Positions 18,161-36,150 are shown, counted from the first letter of the stretch. The stretch: DNA of 64,000 nucleotides from Euglena gracilis (GCA_039621445.1 CP154954.1:868001-932000); one strand, 5' to 3'. Numbers and translations are program-made. Notes: generated from the sequence alone by a model not told the origin.

Positions 18161-20095
18161 ATCCGAAAAAAAATAAGATAATATTTAGATCAAGTAGTTC
18201 CTTAAAATTCTGGAATAATTTACATTTATGAAACTTCTACAAAAAAAATAAATGACCTTAAAATATAAAACAAGAGAGTAAGAAAAAAGCTAATTAAAAA
18301 ATAATTTACATTTAGAAACATTTAGAAAATCTTCCCTAACGTATCTTCTTTTTCTTTAAACAAACATAAAAACTAAAACAAAATTTTTAGCTGAACACAT
18401 AATAATTTCATTATTAAAAGTAAATTTTAATAAAAATCTTTATTTACCTCAAATAATGGAATGATTTCAACTTTAACAAAATTTGTAGTTTTGTAGTAAA
18501 TTATTTACGCGTTAAACATTCTTTAAAAGGGAATATACAAAAAAAATGATATCGGTTTTATATGTTTTCTAATTTACATACTATAAAAATTTTAATGTAA
18601 CGTTTTGTTAAATGTTATATTTTATTGTAATAAATTTGGGAAAATTAATTAACTTTTTAGACACCCTAAGATAATAACATATGTTCAAAAAATTCTATTT
18701 CGTTTGTTCTTTCGTAAAAAAAACTTCTAATTCTTCTAATTATGGTACTTCGTATTTCAATAAATCCTCTCTTATTTGCCATTTATCTCTTGATTTTTCC
18801 GAAAATTTAGAAAAATATTGATTGCCATAGGATGAATTCTTTTTTGGACACTTCTCTACGTTATTGTTATTCCAAATTCTAAGATCAGGGTTTTAACAGA
18901 ATTAATTTCACGTAATTCAAGTTTAAATCAAAAGCCACTGGATGAACTACAGAAAATTAACTAGGATCTTCCAGAAATTCAAGAAAAGTATGTATACCAA
19001 GCTCCTATTGGTAAAAAAGGCAAGCATTAAAAAAAGTTATTAATATCGCTACAAACGTAAATCCAGAAGCATTAAGTGAAATCATAAAAAAGAATACTTG
19101 GAAAAATTATCTAAAGTAGTTTCCTTCAATATTAAAATACCGATCCAAGAATTGTAATTTTTACATTTAGTTTCATAGTAAGTTGTGTTATTTGTTGGAG
19201 TTCATGGACATTCGCTGTACTAGGACTGAGTATTAGAGTTTTAATAAGTTTTTAATGGAAGTACAACATGCATAAATTTTATTTGTTACAAAACTAAAAG
19301 ATGTTAAAAAATATAGATGCTCTTACGAATACTGCATTTTATATTCTTTTAAACTTCAATTTTAATAACTATCAAATTGCTCAAAAAATAAATGAGATTA
19401 TTTAGATTGTGAGATATGAATCTATTAAATTCAATCAAATACTTGAATTGTGTAACAACACACTACAAACATTAGTTAAGTCAGTTGAATAGATTAGAGT
19501 TCGTCCATTAAACTTCTAATTTTAAGAGTTTTTATTAAATATTTTATTTTAAAAATCTACTTAAAAACTAATTGACAAAATATTTTTTGAAATCTAAAAA
19601 AATTACTAAATTTAAGATCAATAATAAAATAACTTAAATTAATTAAGTTAATTGTTAAATATTTATTTGTATAATAAGAATTTTTATCAAAGAAATTCTT
19701 CTGACTACTGTTTTTTATGAATTTTATTTCATATATGTTTTATATCAACAAAGTAAATAAAAATAAACCATAACAATTTTTGAGGGTAATTTCTAATATC
19801 ATCAATCTTGATACGAATTCATTTTAAAAGAAATTAAAAAAACTGAAGTAGTAAAAAATATAAAATAAGAAAAAAATTATGTACTTCAATTGGTTAAATA
19901 TTTTTAAAATCGAAAGAAATTTAATATAATTTTCAAAAAAAGAAAAACAATCTAAAAAAAAGCTTTTTACCAAATAATTCGATTTTTATTATTAAAAACG
20001 TTACATTATTTAATTAAAAATCTACTTACTAAAAAATAATTAACAAAACAAAAAATATACTTGTTAGTAAAAAAGATAAAAACAAGCATATAAAA
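18161..20095. other. Unassigned 1.9 kb between trnR and psbA
   Basis: No gene is recognised. On the plus strand there are coding-looking pieces in shifting frames: a hydrophobic stretch around 18,830-18,880 (ILFWTLLYVIVIPNSKI), then a soluble segment to about 19,110 (QKPLDELQKIN, DLPEIQEKYVYQAPIGKK, NVNPEALSEIIKK), then a second hydrophobic stretch at about 19,155-19,250 (VIFTFSFIVSCVICWSS). In-frame stops and apparent single-base shifts separate them. A further frame (MLKNIDALTNTAFYILLNFN) lies near 19,300. This could be a membrane-protein gene damaged by read errors or split by introns. From 19,520 to 20,095 I see only A+T-rich sequence. This region has only one copy here, so errors cannot be checked against a second. 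Confidence 0.35.
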
Positions 20096-23061
<2,966 letters not shown>

Positions 23062-23147
23062 CAATAAATTAATTAAATTAATCTCCCAGTCGCAAACGCG
23101 ACTGTTGATAAAATTATAACATAAAAAATTAAATATTTTATTATATA

Positions 23148-23229
23148 TACCTTCGACCGGAGTTGAACCGGTACGCTTTATAAGCACATGATTTTAAGTC
23201 ATGAGTGTCTACCATTTCACCACGAAGGC
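23148..23229 (-). tRNA. trnL: tRNA-Leu(UAA)
   Basis: An 82-nt class II tRNA. GCCTTCG pairs with CGAAGGT, the anticodon loop ACTTAAAAT contains UAA, the variable arm is TGCTTATAAAGCG, and the T-arm is CCGGTTCAACTCCGG. There is no intron, unlike trnL(UAA) of many plastids. It sits between psbC and psbA on the same strand. Confidence 0.95.
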
Positions 23230-23287
23230 ATTTAAAACACACAAATTAAATATAAATTATTTTTAACTTATATTTAAATTACAAAAT

Positions 23288-26200
23288 TTAATCCAAAGGC
23301 TTCAATTTACGAGCAATTTCACGAGAACGATCAATTCCTTTTTCAAAACCAATAGCAGCCGCACGAGCTCTACCGGCATGCCATAAATGACCAACAAAAA
23401 AGAAGAAAGCTAAAACAAAATGAGATGTTGCCAACCAACTTCTAGGATTAACGAAATTTACAGCATTAATCTCTGTAGCAACACCTCCAACAGAATTTAA
23501 AGACCCTAAAGGAGCATGCGTCATATATTCTGCTGCTCTACGTTCTTGCCAAGGCTGAACATCATTTTTTAACTTATTTAAATCTAAACCATTAGGACCA
23601 CGCAAAGGCTCTAACCAAGGACCACGAAAATCCCAAAAACATAAAGTAGTTTTTCCAAAAATAAAAATTATAAAGAAAATACCCATTTACAAAATGTAAA
23701 AAACGATTTACGTTATACAGCTTTTTTAATATTTCCAAAAAAATTTTCCTGAACAAAACACAAAATGAATAATTTCAACTTAATTTTCATCTTATTAAAG
23801 TAAATAAAAATTTAAAACTAAAATAATTCAAGAATTATCAACCTTAAAAGAAAAATTATAAATTATATGTTTACTCCCATTTTTATTAAAAAGATCGATT
23901 TAACATTATTATTCAATGAAAAAATTTTAATAATTAAAAATCTCCAAACCACGCTTATATTACAAAAAAATAACAAACAAAGTGAAAACGTTATTAAACT
24001 TATAAAAAAACAACAATTAAAAAATAAAGTATATTTACATTAACATATATCAATATCACACGCATAGTTTCACCACCAAAAATGATTTCGCCAGTAGGAG
24101 ACTTCATTAAATAATTAAACTAGAGAAAAACCTGTTAACAAACATTGCAAGACTCAAAGAAGTCAAAATGCTTTGAAAAAAACTATTAATAAAAATCAAA
24201 CTAATTTTTTGTTATAAAGTTTGAATAAAACTAAAACAATATAAAAAACTGATCAATTTTATAAAAAAAAAATAATTACTATTTCAAAATCAATTAAGAT
24301 TTTAAAAATAAAAATTTTATAATCATACATACTAATATTTTTAGCAAAACTTTGAATAAAATTTCAAAAAATTAAATACGATTGCTATAAAAACATCAAA
24401 CATTTTAAACAACGCACTTTACCTAATCCCGTTGGACCTTGTGCAGAAGCTATGTTTGTACCTAAACGTTGGTCACGAATCAAAAATGTAAAAGCTTGAG
24501 CTTGAGATGCTTCAGGGCCTGTTGGACCATAAAATTCACTAGGATATACGGTATTATTAAACCACACCATTGGCACAGCTATAAATCCCATTGTAGCAAC
24601 AGCACCAAGACTATAGGACAAATAAGCTTCACCAGACCAAACGAAAGTACGAACAACCCATGGCGATGGTCTAGAACAAATATGCCAAAATCCTCCTGAA
24701 ACTAAAAGAATTCCAATCCAAATATGGCCACCAATAACATCTTCCATACTGTCAACACTAACGATTCCTAGTAGAAAATACAGTAATGTGATTCCCTAAA
24801 AAAATCGTGCATGCATTTTTCAATGCACACGACTTACAAAATATTATTATAAAATATGTTTAAATAATTTTTAATAATCTTGAACAATTAAAATAAATTA
24901 TTTTTTATTTAAATAATTGAATTTTTAATTCAAAAATAAAATTTGAAAGTTTTCAGAATCGTAAAAATAAAAGTTACAATTATTCTAACTTTGTTTTTTG
25001 TGAAGATTCACAAATCTTAAAATATCAAATTAGCAATAAAAAATAAAATAAAATGATTTATTATAAAAATATAAAATTCATAATGCTAAATTTTTGTTAT
25101 TTCCATACTTTTATTTTAATTATAAAAATGTAAGTTCAAAAAAAAGGCCTAACTTAAAATTGTAAGTAATATTTATTAGAAAGAAGAAAATAAACAAAAT
25201 TAAAAAATTTTATATACAAGGCCCTTAAATTTCCACTTAATTTATAAACCTAAAAATTAAAAATAAAAATTAATTATTTATTAAGTGCTTCATTTTACTA
25301 GAATGTCCCGAAACAAAGTAATATGCTTAATATTAGAATAATAAAAGTTAAAAACTCAAAAAATATGGACTTTTACAAATCGCAACCATCCTTCACCACC
25401 AAAAGGAGATTTTACAAGATAGCCAAATATAATAAAAGGATTTAATGTTGGATTTGTTATTGAACGAACATCACCACCACCGGGTTAAAGTAGACAGTCC
25501 TACTAATACTAGTAGGACTAGTCTCTTATTCAAAACCAAATATGAAATTTTCAAATCTTATGGCTATTAAATTATAAAATGTAAGTAGTTTTATTCCCAA
25601 ATAATAAAAAATATTACCTAAAACTTACAATAAATATAAAGACGATTATTCTTAAATTTAATTCATCCTGATAAAAATCTTTAAAACTTATAAAATAAAT
25701 TATTAAAAACTAAAAAAATTAATTAAATTAGTTACCTAACCCTCCTAGTAAAAATATAAACTATACTTCGTTTTTTTGTTTTTTTTAAGACTTTTTAAAA
25801 TTTTTTCTACATTTAAGCCAAAATACAAATATAATGTTTCAATATAATAAGATTCGACCATATTACAAAATCATAATGTACTTATTAATTTACATTTAAG
25901 TTAACAAAACAATTAAATACAAATAAAATGAATAACCAAAACTTAGCTAGCCTATTTAACAAAATTTTTATTTCTCAAATTTTGAGAAATAAAAAATGAA
26001 ATCCTAAAATAATTAATAACTATTAACAATTAATAAATATCTTTCTAACTCTATTTTACAAAAAACTATAGAAATCAGCCTATAAAAACAAAAATTTTCA
26101 TAAAATTTAAAATATTATAACAATTATACTAACACAAATTTACGAATCGCACGACACCAAGTATCATAAACACCGCCACCATACATAGCTTTCCAAGCAA

Positions 26201-27610
26201 GTAAAAGTGCACCTAAACCTAAATAGGATAGAACAAAAGATATAAACAAATAAGTCTTCCTTTAAACACAACAAAAATTATTTTATTTATTATGCTCAAA
26301 TTACTGATGTAAAAAATAATTAAAATAATTTTTCTTTAAATTAAAGAAAAGCAAAAAAACAAAATGCAATTTTAATCCAAAAGGTAATTTTATCAAATAA
26401 AGATCACTATAATTCAATTATCTTGCTTTTTGAAATATCAAAAAACTTTCAATAATGCATAAAAAAATAATTAATTAGAATTAAAAAATTTTTATAGTTA
26501 AACGTAGCTTTAAAATTCTTTTAATAGTATTATTCTTTAATTATTTTTATTTAATATACTTATTGTTAAATAAAAAACAAGCCTTTTATCGTTAAAATTT
26601 AAATTTATAAAAAATAAATACTTTAAAACCATCATAAAATTAATTGTTATATTAAAATTTTTACCTGCACAAAGCATAAATGAATACCTAAAATTGCAGC
26701 TAATTTTTTCTTACGTTTCCATGTATATCCAAAGAAGCGAAAAGACTCTTCTAAAGTGTCAGGACCTGCTAAAGAATATCGAATAGACTTTTTTTACCAT
26801 TACAAAAAAGCCGTTCATAAAGCCAAGCATGCCTTTTTCAATACACAAGGCTTTAATAAAAATAAAACTTAATAAAAAATTTTTTATTTTTTGCTCTTTT
26901 TAAATATTAGTTTATTAAAACTCGAAAAACTGTGCATTTTTGTATTAAAAAATTAAATACTTTATTTAATATATATAATCGAGAGCAAACTTCTTTTGCA
27001 AAATTTGAGAAAATTAATTGCTTACACGTTCACAATATTGTAAAATGAAATTTTTCTAGTAAGTAAATAAAGGATAATTTTGAGCTTAAAAATAAAATGA
27101 AAGATTAAATATATCGATTTAGCCTTTTTATAAAAGCTTTAATTAGAATAATAGTGTCTCCTATCACAAACTTGTCAAAACTTATCTAAACTACACCAAA
27201 AAGACTTATCTTTCATTTTTAAAAGAACTGCTATTTAATACATCTTTTTTAAACATCTTTTAGAGTGACAAATGATTTGTCATATTAGTAACTAATATAA
27301 TAATAAATACAATATAATGCGATTTAAAAAATTAGAAAAACATCCAAAATATAAAATTACGTGCCGCACGAAATACACCACCAAAACCTAAAACAGCAGA
27401 AGAAATAAGATGAAGAACACCACATACGAAAAAAGGATAAGTATCCAAAACAATTCCATCAAAACCAACGCCAAAACCTAAAGTAGCTAAGTGAGGCAAT
27501 AATATCAATCCTTGTTCATACATAGGTTTTTGTGGAACAAAATGAGCTACTTCAAATAAATTCATAGCGCCAGCCCAAAAAACTATTAAACCAGCGTGAG
27601 CTACATGAGC
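23288..27610 (-). CDS. psbC: Photosystem II CP43 protein, 5' exons missing
   Basis: CP43 is a core antenna of PSII whose lumenal loop also contacts the Mn cluster. Visible exons are 27610-27370, 26777-26671, 26222-26153, 25483-25386, 24765-24418, 24113-24060 and 23638-23288. They encode 422 aa, from [14 protein letters not shown] to [16 protein letters not shown]. About 40-50 N-terminal residues are absent because the palindrome turns inside the preceding intron. The 54-nt sixth exon ends GGETMR, carrying the Mn ligand Glu354 and Arg357. The junction of exons 3 and 4 gives DTW-Cys-PGGG, where other plastids have Ala before Pro. Six introns are visible, 306-669 nt long. Most are group II with GTGCG starts. 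One starts TTGCG. The mirror copy is at 29,278-33,603. Confidence 0.94.
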
Positions 27611-27752
27611 TTAATTTAGTAAATAATCACTAATTTAATTAAACTACTAACAAATTATAAATAAAAATTTTTTAATTTTTATTTAATTTATAAAGGCTAA
27701 AAAATTTACCTAAGAACAAAACTTAAAAAGAAAATAAAATTTCATGAAAAAA

Positions 27753-28370
27753 CTAGATACATTTCATTCCACAATGAACACAAAAATATAAATTGATTTT
27801 GTTAAAAAAATTAATGGATTCAGATAAAAAAGTCAAGTGACCAAAAGAAAAACAATTTAAAATATGAAAGTTATATTTTTTTGATACAGTATTGAACGAT
27901 TCAGAAACTAAAAAAGATTTAAATAATAATCGTTTAGAAGAATAAAAATCTTGTTTAGATTCTGAATTAAAAGCAGAGAAAGCGTGTTTTTTTACAAAAA
28001 AAAGTGAATATGATAAACTTCTTAAATCCGAATATTTGTGATACTCTCTCCAATTCTTTATTACTGGATATAACTTAGAGGCTTTAACGACAGAACCATA
28101 ATTTGAATTGTTAACTATTCTTTTAACTCGATTAAGGAAAAATTGATAATTATTAAGGCTAGGAATTGCAGAAATACCATTTTTAACTTTTTCCGAAAAT
28201 TTAAAATGCCAACCTAAAAAATCAAAACCCTTAGTGTTGGATACAAGTAAAAATTTAGAAGAATTCTTTTTTATACCTAGAGTATAAAGTAAAGAGAGAA
28301 TTTGATTTGCAAGTATTTTTTCATTATCCATGGGTCGTAAAAAAAATAACATATAATAACCATAGCGCAC
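27753..28370 (-). CDS. Intron maturase fragment in a psbC intron (mat1/ycf13-like), N-terminus missing
   Basis: 205 codons open, entering from the palindrome turn and ending 143 nt before the next psbC exon. The start is RYGYYMLFF, aligned with the reverse transcriptase motif RYADDxxxF, so the catalytic Asp pair is replaced. GFDFLGWHF then matches the RT motif after the palm. VVKASKLYPVIKNWREYHKY matches maturase domain X, and it ends with a CVHCGMKC zinc-knuckle-like pair of CxxC. It therefore probably helps splice introns but cannot reverse-transcribe. Its place in psbC resembles the known mat1 (ycf13) of Euglena gracilis. The N-terminal RT part lies past the turn and is not in the window. 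I do not know whether the product acts on other introns. Confidence 0.8.
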   Translation of the reverse strand: MRYGYYMLFFLRPMDNEKILANQILSLLYTLGIKKNSSKFLLVSNTKGFDFLGWHFKFSEKVKNGISAIPSLNNYQFFLNRVKRIVNNSNYGSVVKASKLYPVIKNWREYHKYSDLRSLSYSLFFVKKHAFSAFNSESKQDFYSSKRLLFKSFLVSESFNTVSKKYNFHILNCFSFGHLTFLSESINFFNKINLYFCVHCGMKCI

Positions 28371-28371
28371 A

Positions 28372-28521
28372 CAGTATGAACGTTTTCAACTCCTTTAACT
28401 AACGCGAGGTTTAATAACCTCTATCTGACCCATGGATTATGTTAAATGGAGTTGAAAATCCCCTAATTACTCCTTTTTGCCCGTCTTTTTATCTCTCTCC
28501 CCCCCCCCGCGTCGTCTGCCC
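28372..28521. other. Turn of palindrome 1
   Basis: About 150 bases unique to the turn. It holds a small inverted repeat (TTTTCAACTCC near 28,383-28,395 pairing with GGAGTTGAAAA near 28,449-28,460) and ends in a C-rich run (28,499-28,508) out of character for this genome. The first bases plausibly continue the maturase gene on the minus strand. The C-rich part looks like poor base calling next to a fold-back point. Confidence 0.7.
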
Positions 28522-29135
28522 CGCTATGGTTATTATATGTTATTTTTTTTTTTTTTTATGGATAATGAAAAAATACTTGCAAATCAAATTCTCTCTTTAC
28601 TTTATACGCGAGGTATAAAAAGAATTCTTCTAAATTTTTACTTGTATCCAACACTAAGGGTTTTGATTTTTTAGGTTGGCATTTTAAATTTTCGGAAAAA
28701 GTTAAAAATGGTATTTCTGCAATTCCTAGCCTTAATAATTATCAATTTTTCCTTAATCGAGTTAAAAGAATAGTTAACAATTCAAATTATGGTTCTGTCG
28801 TTAAAGCCTCTAAGTTATATCCAGTAATAAAGAATTGGAGAGAGTATCACAAATATTCGGATTTAAGAAGTTTATCATATTCACTTTTTTTTGTAAAAAA
28901 ACACGCTTTCTCTGCTTTTAATTCAGAATCTAAACAAGATTTTTATTCTTCTAAACGATTATTATTTAAATCTTTTTTAGTTTCTGAATCGTTCAATACT
29001 GTATCAAAAAAATATAACTTTCATATTTTAAATTGTTTTTCTTTTGGTCACTTGACTTTTTTATCTGAATCCATTAATTTTTTTAACAAAATCAATTTAT
29101 ATTTTTGTGTTCATTGTGGAATGAAATGTATCTAG
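28522..29135 (+). pseudogene. Intron maturase fragment, mirror copy with frame breaks
   Basis: Mirror of 27,753-28,370. Near the turn the codons after RYGYYMLFF are replaced by a T-run, and TACTCTAGG reads TACGCGAGG. The A-run after GGTATAAA is one base short, so the frame is lost after about 65 codons. From about 28,640 to the stop at 29,135 it matches the intact arm again. The errors sit next to the turn, as expected if quality falls just after a fold-back. Confidence 0.8.
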
Positions 29136-29277
29136 TTTTTTCATGAAATTTTATTTTCTTTTTAAGTTTTGTTCTTAGGTAAATTTTTTAGCCTTTATAA
29201 ATTAAATAAAAATTAAAAAATTTTTATTTATAATTTGTTAGTAGTTTAATTAAATTAGTGATTATTTACTAAATTAA

Positions 29278-32200
29278 GCTCATGTAGCTCACGCTGGTTT
29301 AATAGTTTTTTGGGCTGGCGCTATGAATTTATTTGAAGTAGCTCATTTTGTTCCACAAAAACCTATGTATGAACAAGGATTGATATTATTGCCTCACTTA
29401 GCTACTTTAGGTTTTGGCGTTGGTTTTGATGGAATTGTTTTGGATACTTATCCTTTTTTCGTATGTGGTGTTCTTCATCTTATTTCTTCTGCTGTTTTAG
29501 GTTTTGGTGGTGTATTTCGTGCGGCACGTAATTTTATATTTTGGATGTTTTTCTAATTTTTTAAATCGCATTATATTGTATTTATTATTATATTAGTTAC
29601 TAATATGACAAATCATTTGTCACTCTAAAAGATGTTTAAAAAAGATGTATTAAATAGCAGTTCTTTTAAAAATGAAAGATAAGTCTTTTATTTTTAGTTT
29701 AGATAAGTTTTGACAAGTTTGTGATAGGAGACACTATTATTCTAATTAAAGCTTTTATAAAAAGGCTAAATCGATATATTTAATCTTGCATTTTATTTTT
29801 AAGCTCAAAATTATCCTTTATTTACTTACTAGAAAAATTTCATTTTACAATATTGTGAACGTGTAAGCAATTAATTTTCTCAAATTTTGCAAAAGAAGTT
29901 TGCTCTCGATTATATATATTAAATAAAGTATTTAATTTTTTAATACAAAAATGCACAGTTTTTCGAGTTTTAATAAACTAATATTTAAAAAGAGCAAAAA
30001 ATAAAAAATTTTTTATTAAGTTTTATTTTTATTAAAGCCTTGTGTATTGAAAAAGGCATGCTTGGCTTTATGAACGGCTTTTTTGTAATGGTAAAAAAAG
30101 TCTATTCGATATTCTTTAGCAGGTCCTGACACTTTAGAAGAGTCTTTTCGCTTCTTTGGATATACATGGAAACGTAAGAAAAAATTAGCTGCAATTTTAG
30201 GTATTCATTTATGCTTTGTGCAGGTAAAAATTTTAATATAACAATTAATTTTATGATGGTTTTAAAGTATTTATTTTTTATAAATTTAAATTTTAACGGT
30301 TTGTTGCTTGTTTTTTATTTAACAATAAGTATATTAAATAAAAATAATTAAAGAATAATACTATTAAAAGAATTTTAAAGCTACGTTTAACTATAAAAAT
30401 TTTTTAATTCTAATTAATTATTTTTTATGCATTATTGAAAGTTTTTTGATATTTCAAAAAGCAAGATAATTGAATTATAGTGATCTTTATTTGATAAAAT
30501 TACCTTTTGGATTAAAATTGCATTTTGTTTTTTTGCTTTTCTTTAATTTAAAGAAAAATTATTTTAATTATTTTTTACATCAGTAATTTGAGCATAATAA
30601 ATAAAATAATTTTTGTTGTGTTTAAAGGAAGACTTATTTGTTTATATCTTTTGTTCTATCCTATTTAGGTTTAGGTGCACTTTTACTTGCTTGGAAAGCT
30701 ATGTATGGTGGCGGTGTTTATGATACTTGGTGTCGTGCGATTCGTAAATTTGTGTTAGTATAATTGTTATAATATTTTAAATTTTATGAAAATTTTTGTT
30801 TTTATAGGCTGATTTCTATAGTTTTTTGTAAAATAGAGTTAGAAAGATATTTATTAATTGTTAATAGTTATTAATTATTTTAGGATTTCATTTTTTATTT
30901 CTCAAAATTTGAGAAATAAAAATTTTGTTAAATAGGCTAGCTAAGTTTTGGTTATTCATTTTATTTGTATTTAATTGTTTTGTTAACTTAAATGTAAATT
31001 AATAAGTACATTATGATTTTGTAATATGGTCGAATCTTATTATATTGAAACATTATATTTGTATTTTGGCTTAAATGTAGAAAAAATTTTAAAAAGTCTT
31101 AAAAAAAACAAAAAAACGAAGTATAGTTTATATTTTTACTAGGAGGGTTAGGTAACTAATTTAATTAATTTTTTTAGTTTTTAATAATTTATTTTATAAG
31201 TTTTAAAGATTTTTATCAGGATGAATTAAATTTAAGAATAATCGTCTTTATATTTATTGTAAGTTTTAGGTAATATTTTTTATTATTTGGGAATAAAACT
31301 ACTTACATTTTATAATTTAATAGCCATAAGATTTGAAAATTTCATATTTGGTTTTGAATAAGAGACTAGTCCTACTAGTATTAGTAGGACTGTCTACTTT
31401 AACCCGGTGGTGGTGATGTTCGTTCAATAACAAATCCAACATTAAATCCTTTTATTATATTTGGCTATCTTGTAAAATCTCCTTTTGGTGGTGAAGGATG
31501 GTTGCGATTTGTAAAAGTCCATATTTTTTGAGTTTTTAACTTTTATTATTCTAATATTAAGCATATTACTTTGTTTCGGGACATTCTAGTAAAATGAAGC
31601 ACTTAATAAATAATTAATTTTTATTTTTAATTTTTAGGTTTATAAATTAAGTGGAAATTTAAGGGCCTTGTATATAAAATTTTTTAATTTTGTTTATTTT
31701 CTTCTTTCTAATAAATATTACTTACAATTTTAAGTTAGGCCTTTTTTTTGAACTTACATTTTTATAATTAAAATAAAAGTATGGAAATAACAAAAATTTA
31801 GCATTATGAATTTTATATTTTTATAATAAATCATTTTATTTTATTTTTTATTGCTAATTTGATATTTTAAGATTTGTGAATCTTCACAAAAAACAAAGTT
31901 AGAATAATTGTAACTTTTATTTTTACGATTCTGAAAACTTTCAAATTTTATTTTTGAATTAAAAATTCAATTATTTAAATAAAAAATAATTTATTTTAAT
32001 TGTTCAAGATTATTAAAAATTATTTTAAACATAATTTATAATAATATTTTGTAAGTCGTGTGCATTGAAAAATGCATGCACGATTTTTTTAGGGAATCAC
32101 ATTACTGTATTTTCTACTAGGAATCGTTAGTGTTGACAGTATGGAAGATGTTATTGGTGGCCATATTTGGATTGGAATTCTTTTAGTTTCAGGAGGATTT

Positions 32201-33603
32201 TGGCATATTTGTTCTAGACCATCGCCATGGGTTGTTCGTACTTTCGTTTGGTCTGGTGAAGCTTATTTGTCCTATAGTCTTGGTGCTGTTGCTACAATGG
32301 GATTTATAGCTGTGCCAATGGTGTGGTTTAATAATACCGTATATCCTAGTGAATTTTATGGTCCAACAGGCCCTGAAGCATCTCAAGCTCAAGCTTTTAC
32401 ATTTTTGATTCGTGACCAACGTTTAGGTACAAACATAGCTTCTGCACAAGGTCCAACGGGATTAGGTAAAGTGCGTTGTTTAAAATGTTTGATGTTTTTA
32501 TAGCAATCGTATTTAATTTTTTGAAATTTTATTCAAAGTTTTGCTAAAAATATATTAGGATGTATGATGATAAAATTTTTATTTTTAAAATCTTAATTGA
32601 TTTTGAAATAGTAATTATTTTTTTTTATAAAATTGATCAGTTTTTTATATTGTTTTAGTTTTATTCAAACTTTATAACAAAAAATTAGTTTGATTTTTAT
32701 TAATAGTTTTTTTCAAAGCATTTTGACTTCTTTGAGTCTTGCAATGTTTGTTAACAGGTTTTTCTCTAGTTTAATTATTTAATGAAGTCTCCTACTGGCG
32801 AAATCATTTTTGGTGGTGAAACTATGCGTGTGATATTGATATATGTTAATGTAAATATACTTTATTTTTTAATTGTTGTTTTTTTATAAGTTTAATAACG
32901 TTTTCACTTTGTTTGTTATTTTTTTTGTAATATAAGCGTGGTTTGGAGATTTTTAATTATTAAAATTTTTTCATTGAATAATAATGTTAAATCGATCTTT
33001 TTAATAAAAATGGGAGTAAACATATAATTTATAATTTTTCTTTTAAGGTTGATAATTCTTGAATTATTTTAGTTTTAAATTTTTATTTACTTTAATAAGA
33101 TGAAAATTAAGTTGAAATTATTCATTTTGTGTTTTGTTCAGGAAAATTTTTTTTGGAAATATTAAAAAAGCTGTATAACGTAAATCGTTTTTTACATTTT
33201 GTAAATGGGTATTTTCTTTATAATTTTTATTTTTGGAAAAACTACTTTATGTTTTTGGGATTTTCGTGGTCCTTGGTTAGAGCCTTTGCGTGGTCCTAAT
33301 GGTTTAGATTTAAATAAGTTAAAAAATGATGTTCAGCCTTGGCAAGAACGTAGAGCAGCAGAATATATGACGCATGCTCCTTTAGGGTCTTTAAATTCTG
33401 TTGGAGGTGTTGCTACAGAGATTAATGCTGTAAATTTCGTTAATCCTAGAAGTTGGTTGGCAACATCTCATTTTGTTTTAGCTTTCTTCTTTTTTGTTGG
33501 TCATTTATGGCATGCCGGTAGAGCTCGTGCGGCTGCTATTGGTTTTGAAAAAGGAATTGATCGTTCTCGTGAAATTGCTCGTAAATTGAAGCCTTTGGAT
33601 TAA
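29278..33603 (+). CDS. psbC: CP43, mirror copy, 5' exons missing
   Basis: Same gene as 23,288-27,610 on the other strand. Exons are 29278-29518, 30111-30217, 30665-30734, 31404-31501, 32123-32470, 32776-32829 and 33253-33603, and the frame is open through all of them. Exon lengths equal those of the other arm. Domain V-type hairpins are visible at about 30,037-30,068, 31,320-31,357 and 32,055-32,083, each shortly before an exon. Intron 3 ends in a domain VI-like stem (AGTCCTACTAGTATTAGTAGGACT) about 20 nt before the exon. CP43 antenna function and missing N-terminus are as for the other copy. Confidence 0.94.
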
Positions 33604-33661
33604 ATTTTGTAATTTAAATATAAGTTAAAAATAATTTATATTTAATTTGTGTGTTTTAAAT

Positions 33662-33743
33662 GCCTTCGTGGTGAAATGGTAGACACTCATGACTTAAAAT
33701 CATGTGCTTATAAAGCGTACCGGTTCAACTCCGGTCGAAGGTA
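33662..33743 (+). tRNA. trnL: tRNA-Leu(UAA), mirror copy
   Basis: Same 82-nt gene as 23,148-23,229, on the opposite strand in palindrome 1, with no sequence difference seen. Confidence 0.95.
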
Positions 33744-33829
33744 TATATAATAAAATATTTAATTTTTTATGTTATAATTTTATCAACAGTCGCGTTTGCG
33801 ACTGGGAGATTAATTTAATTAATTTATTG

Positions 33830-36150
<2,321 letters not shown>

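Noticed and set aside
24469-24699. 76-codon plus-strand frame over psbC exon 5
   Set aside because: Antisense to conserved CP43 codons.
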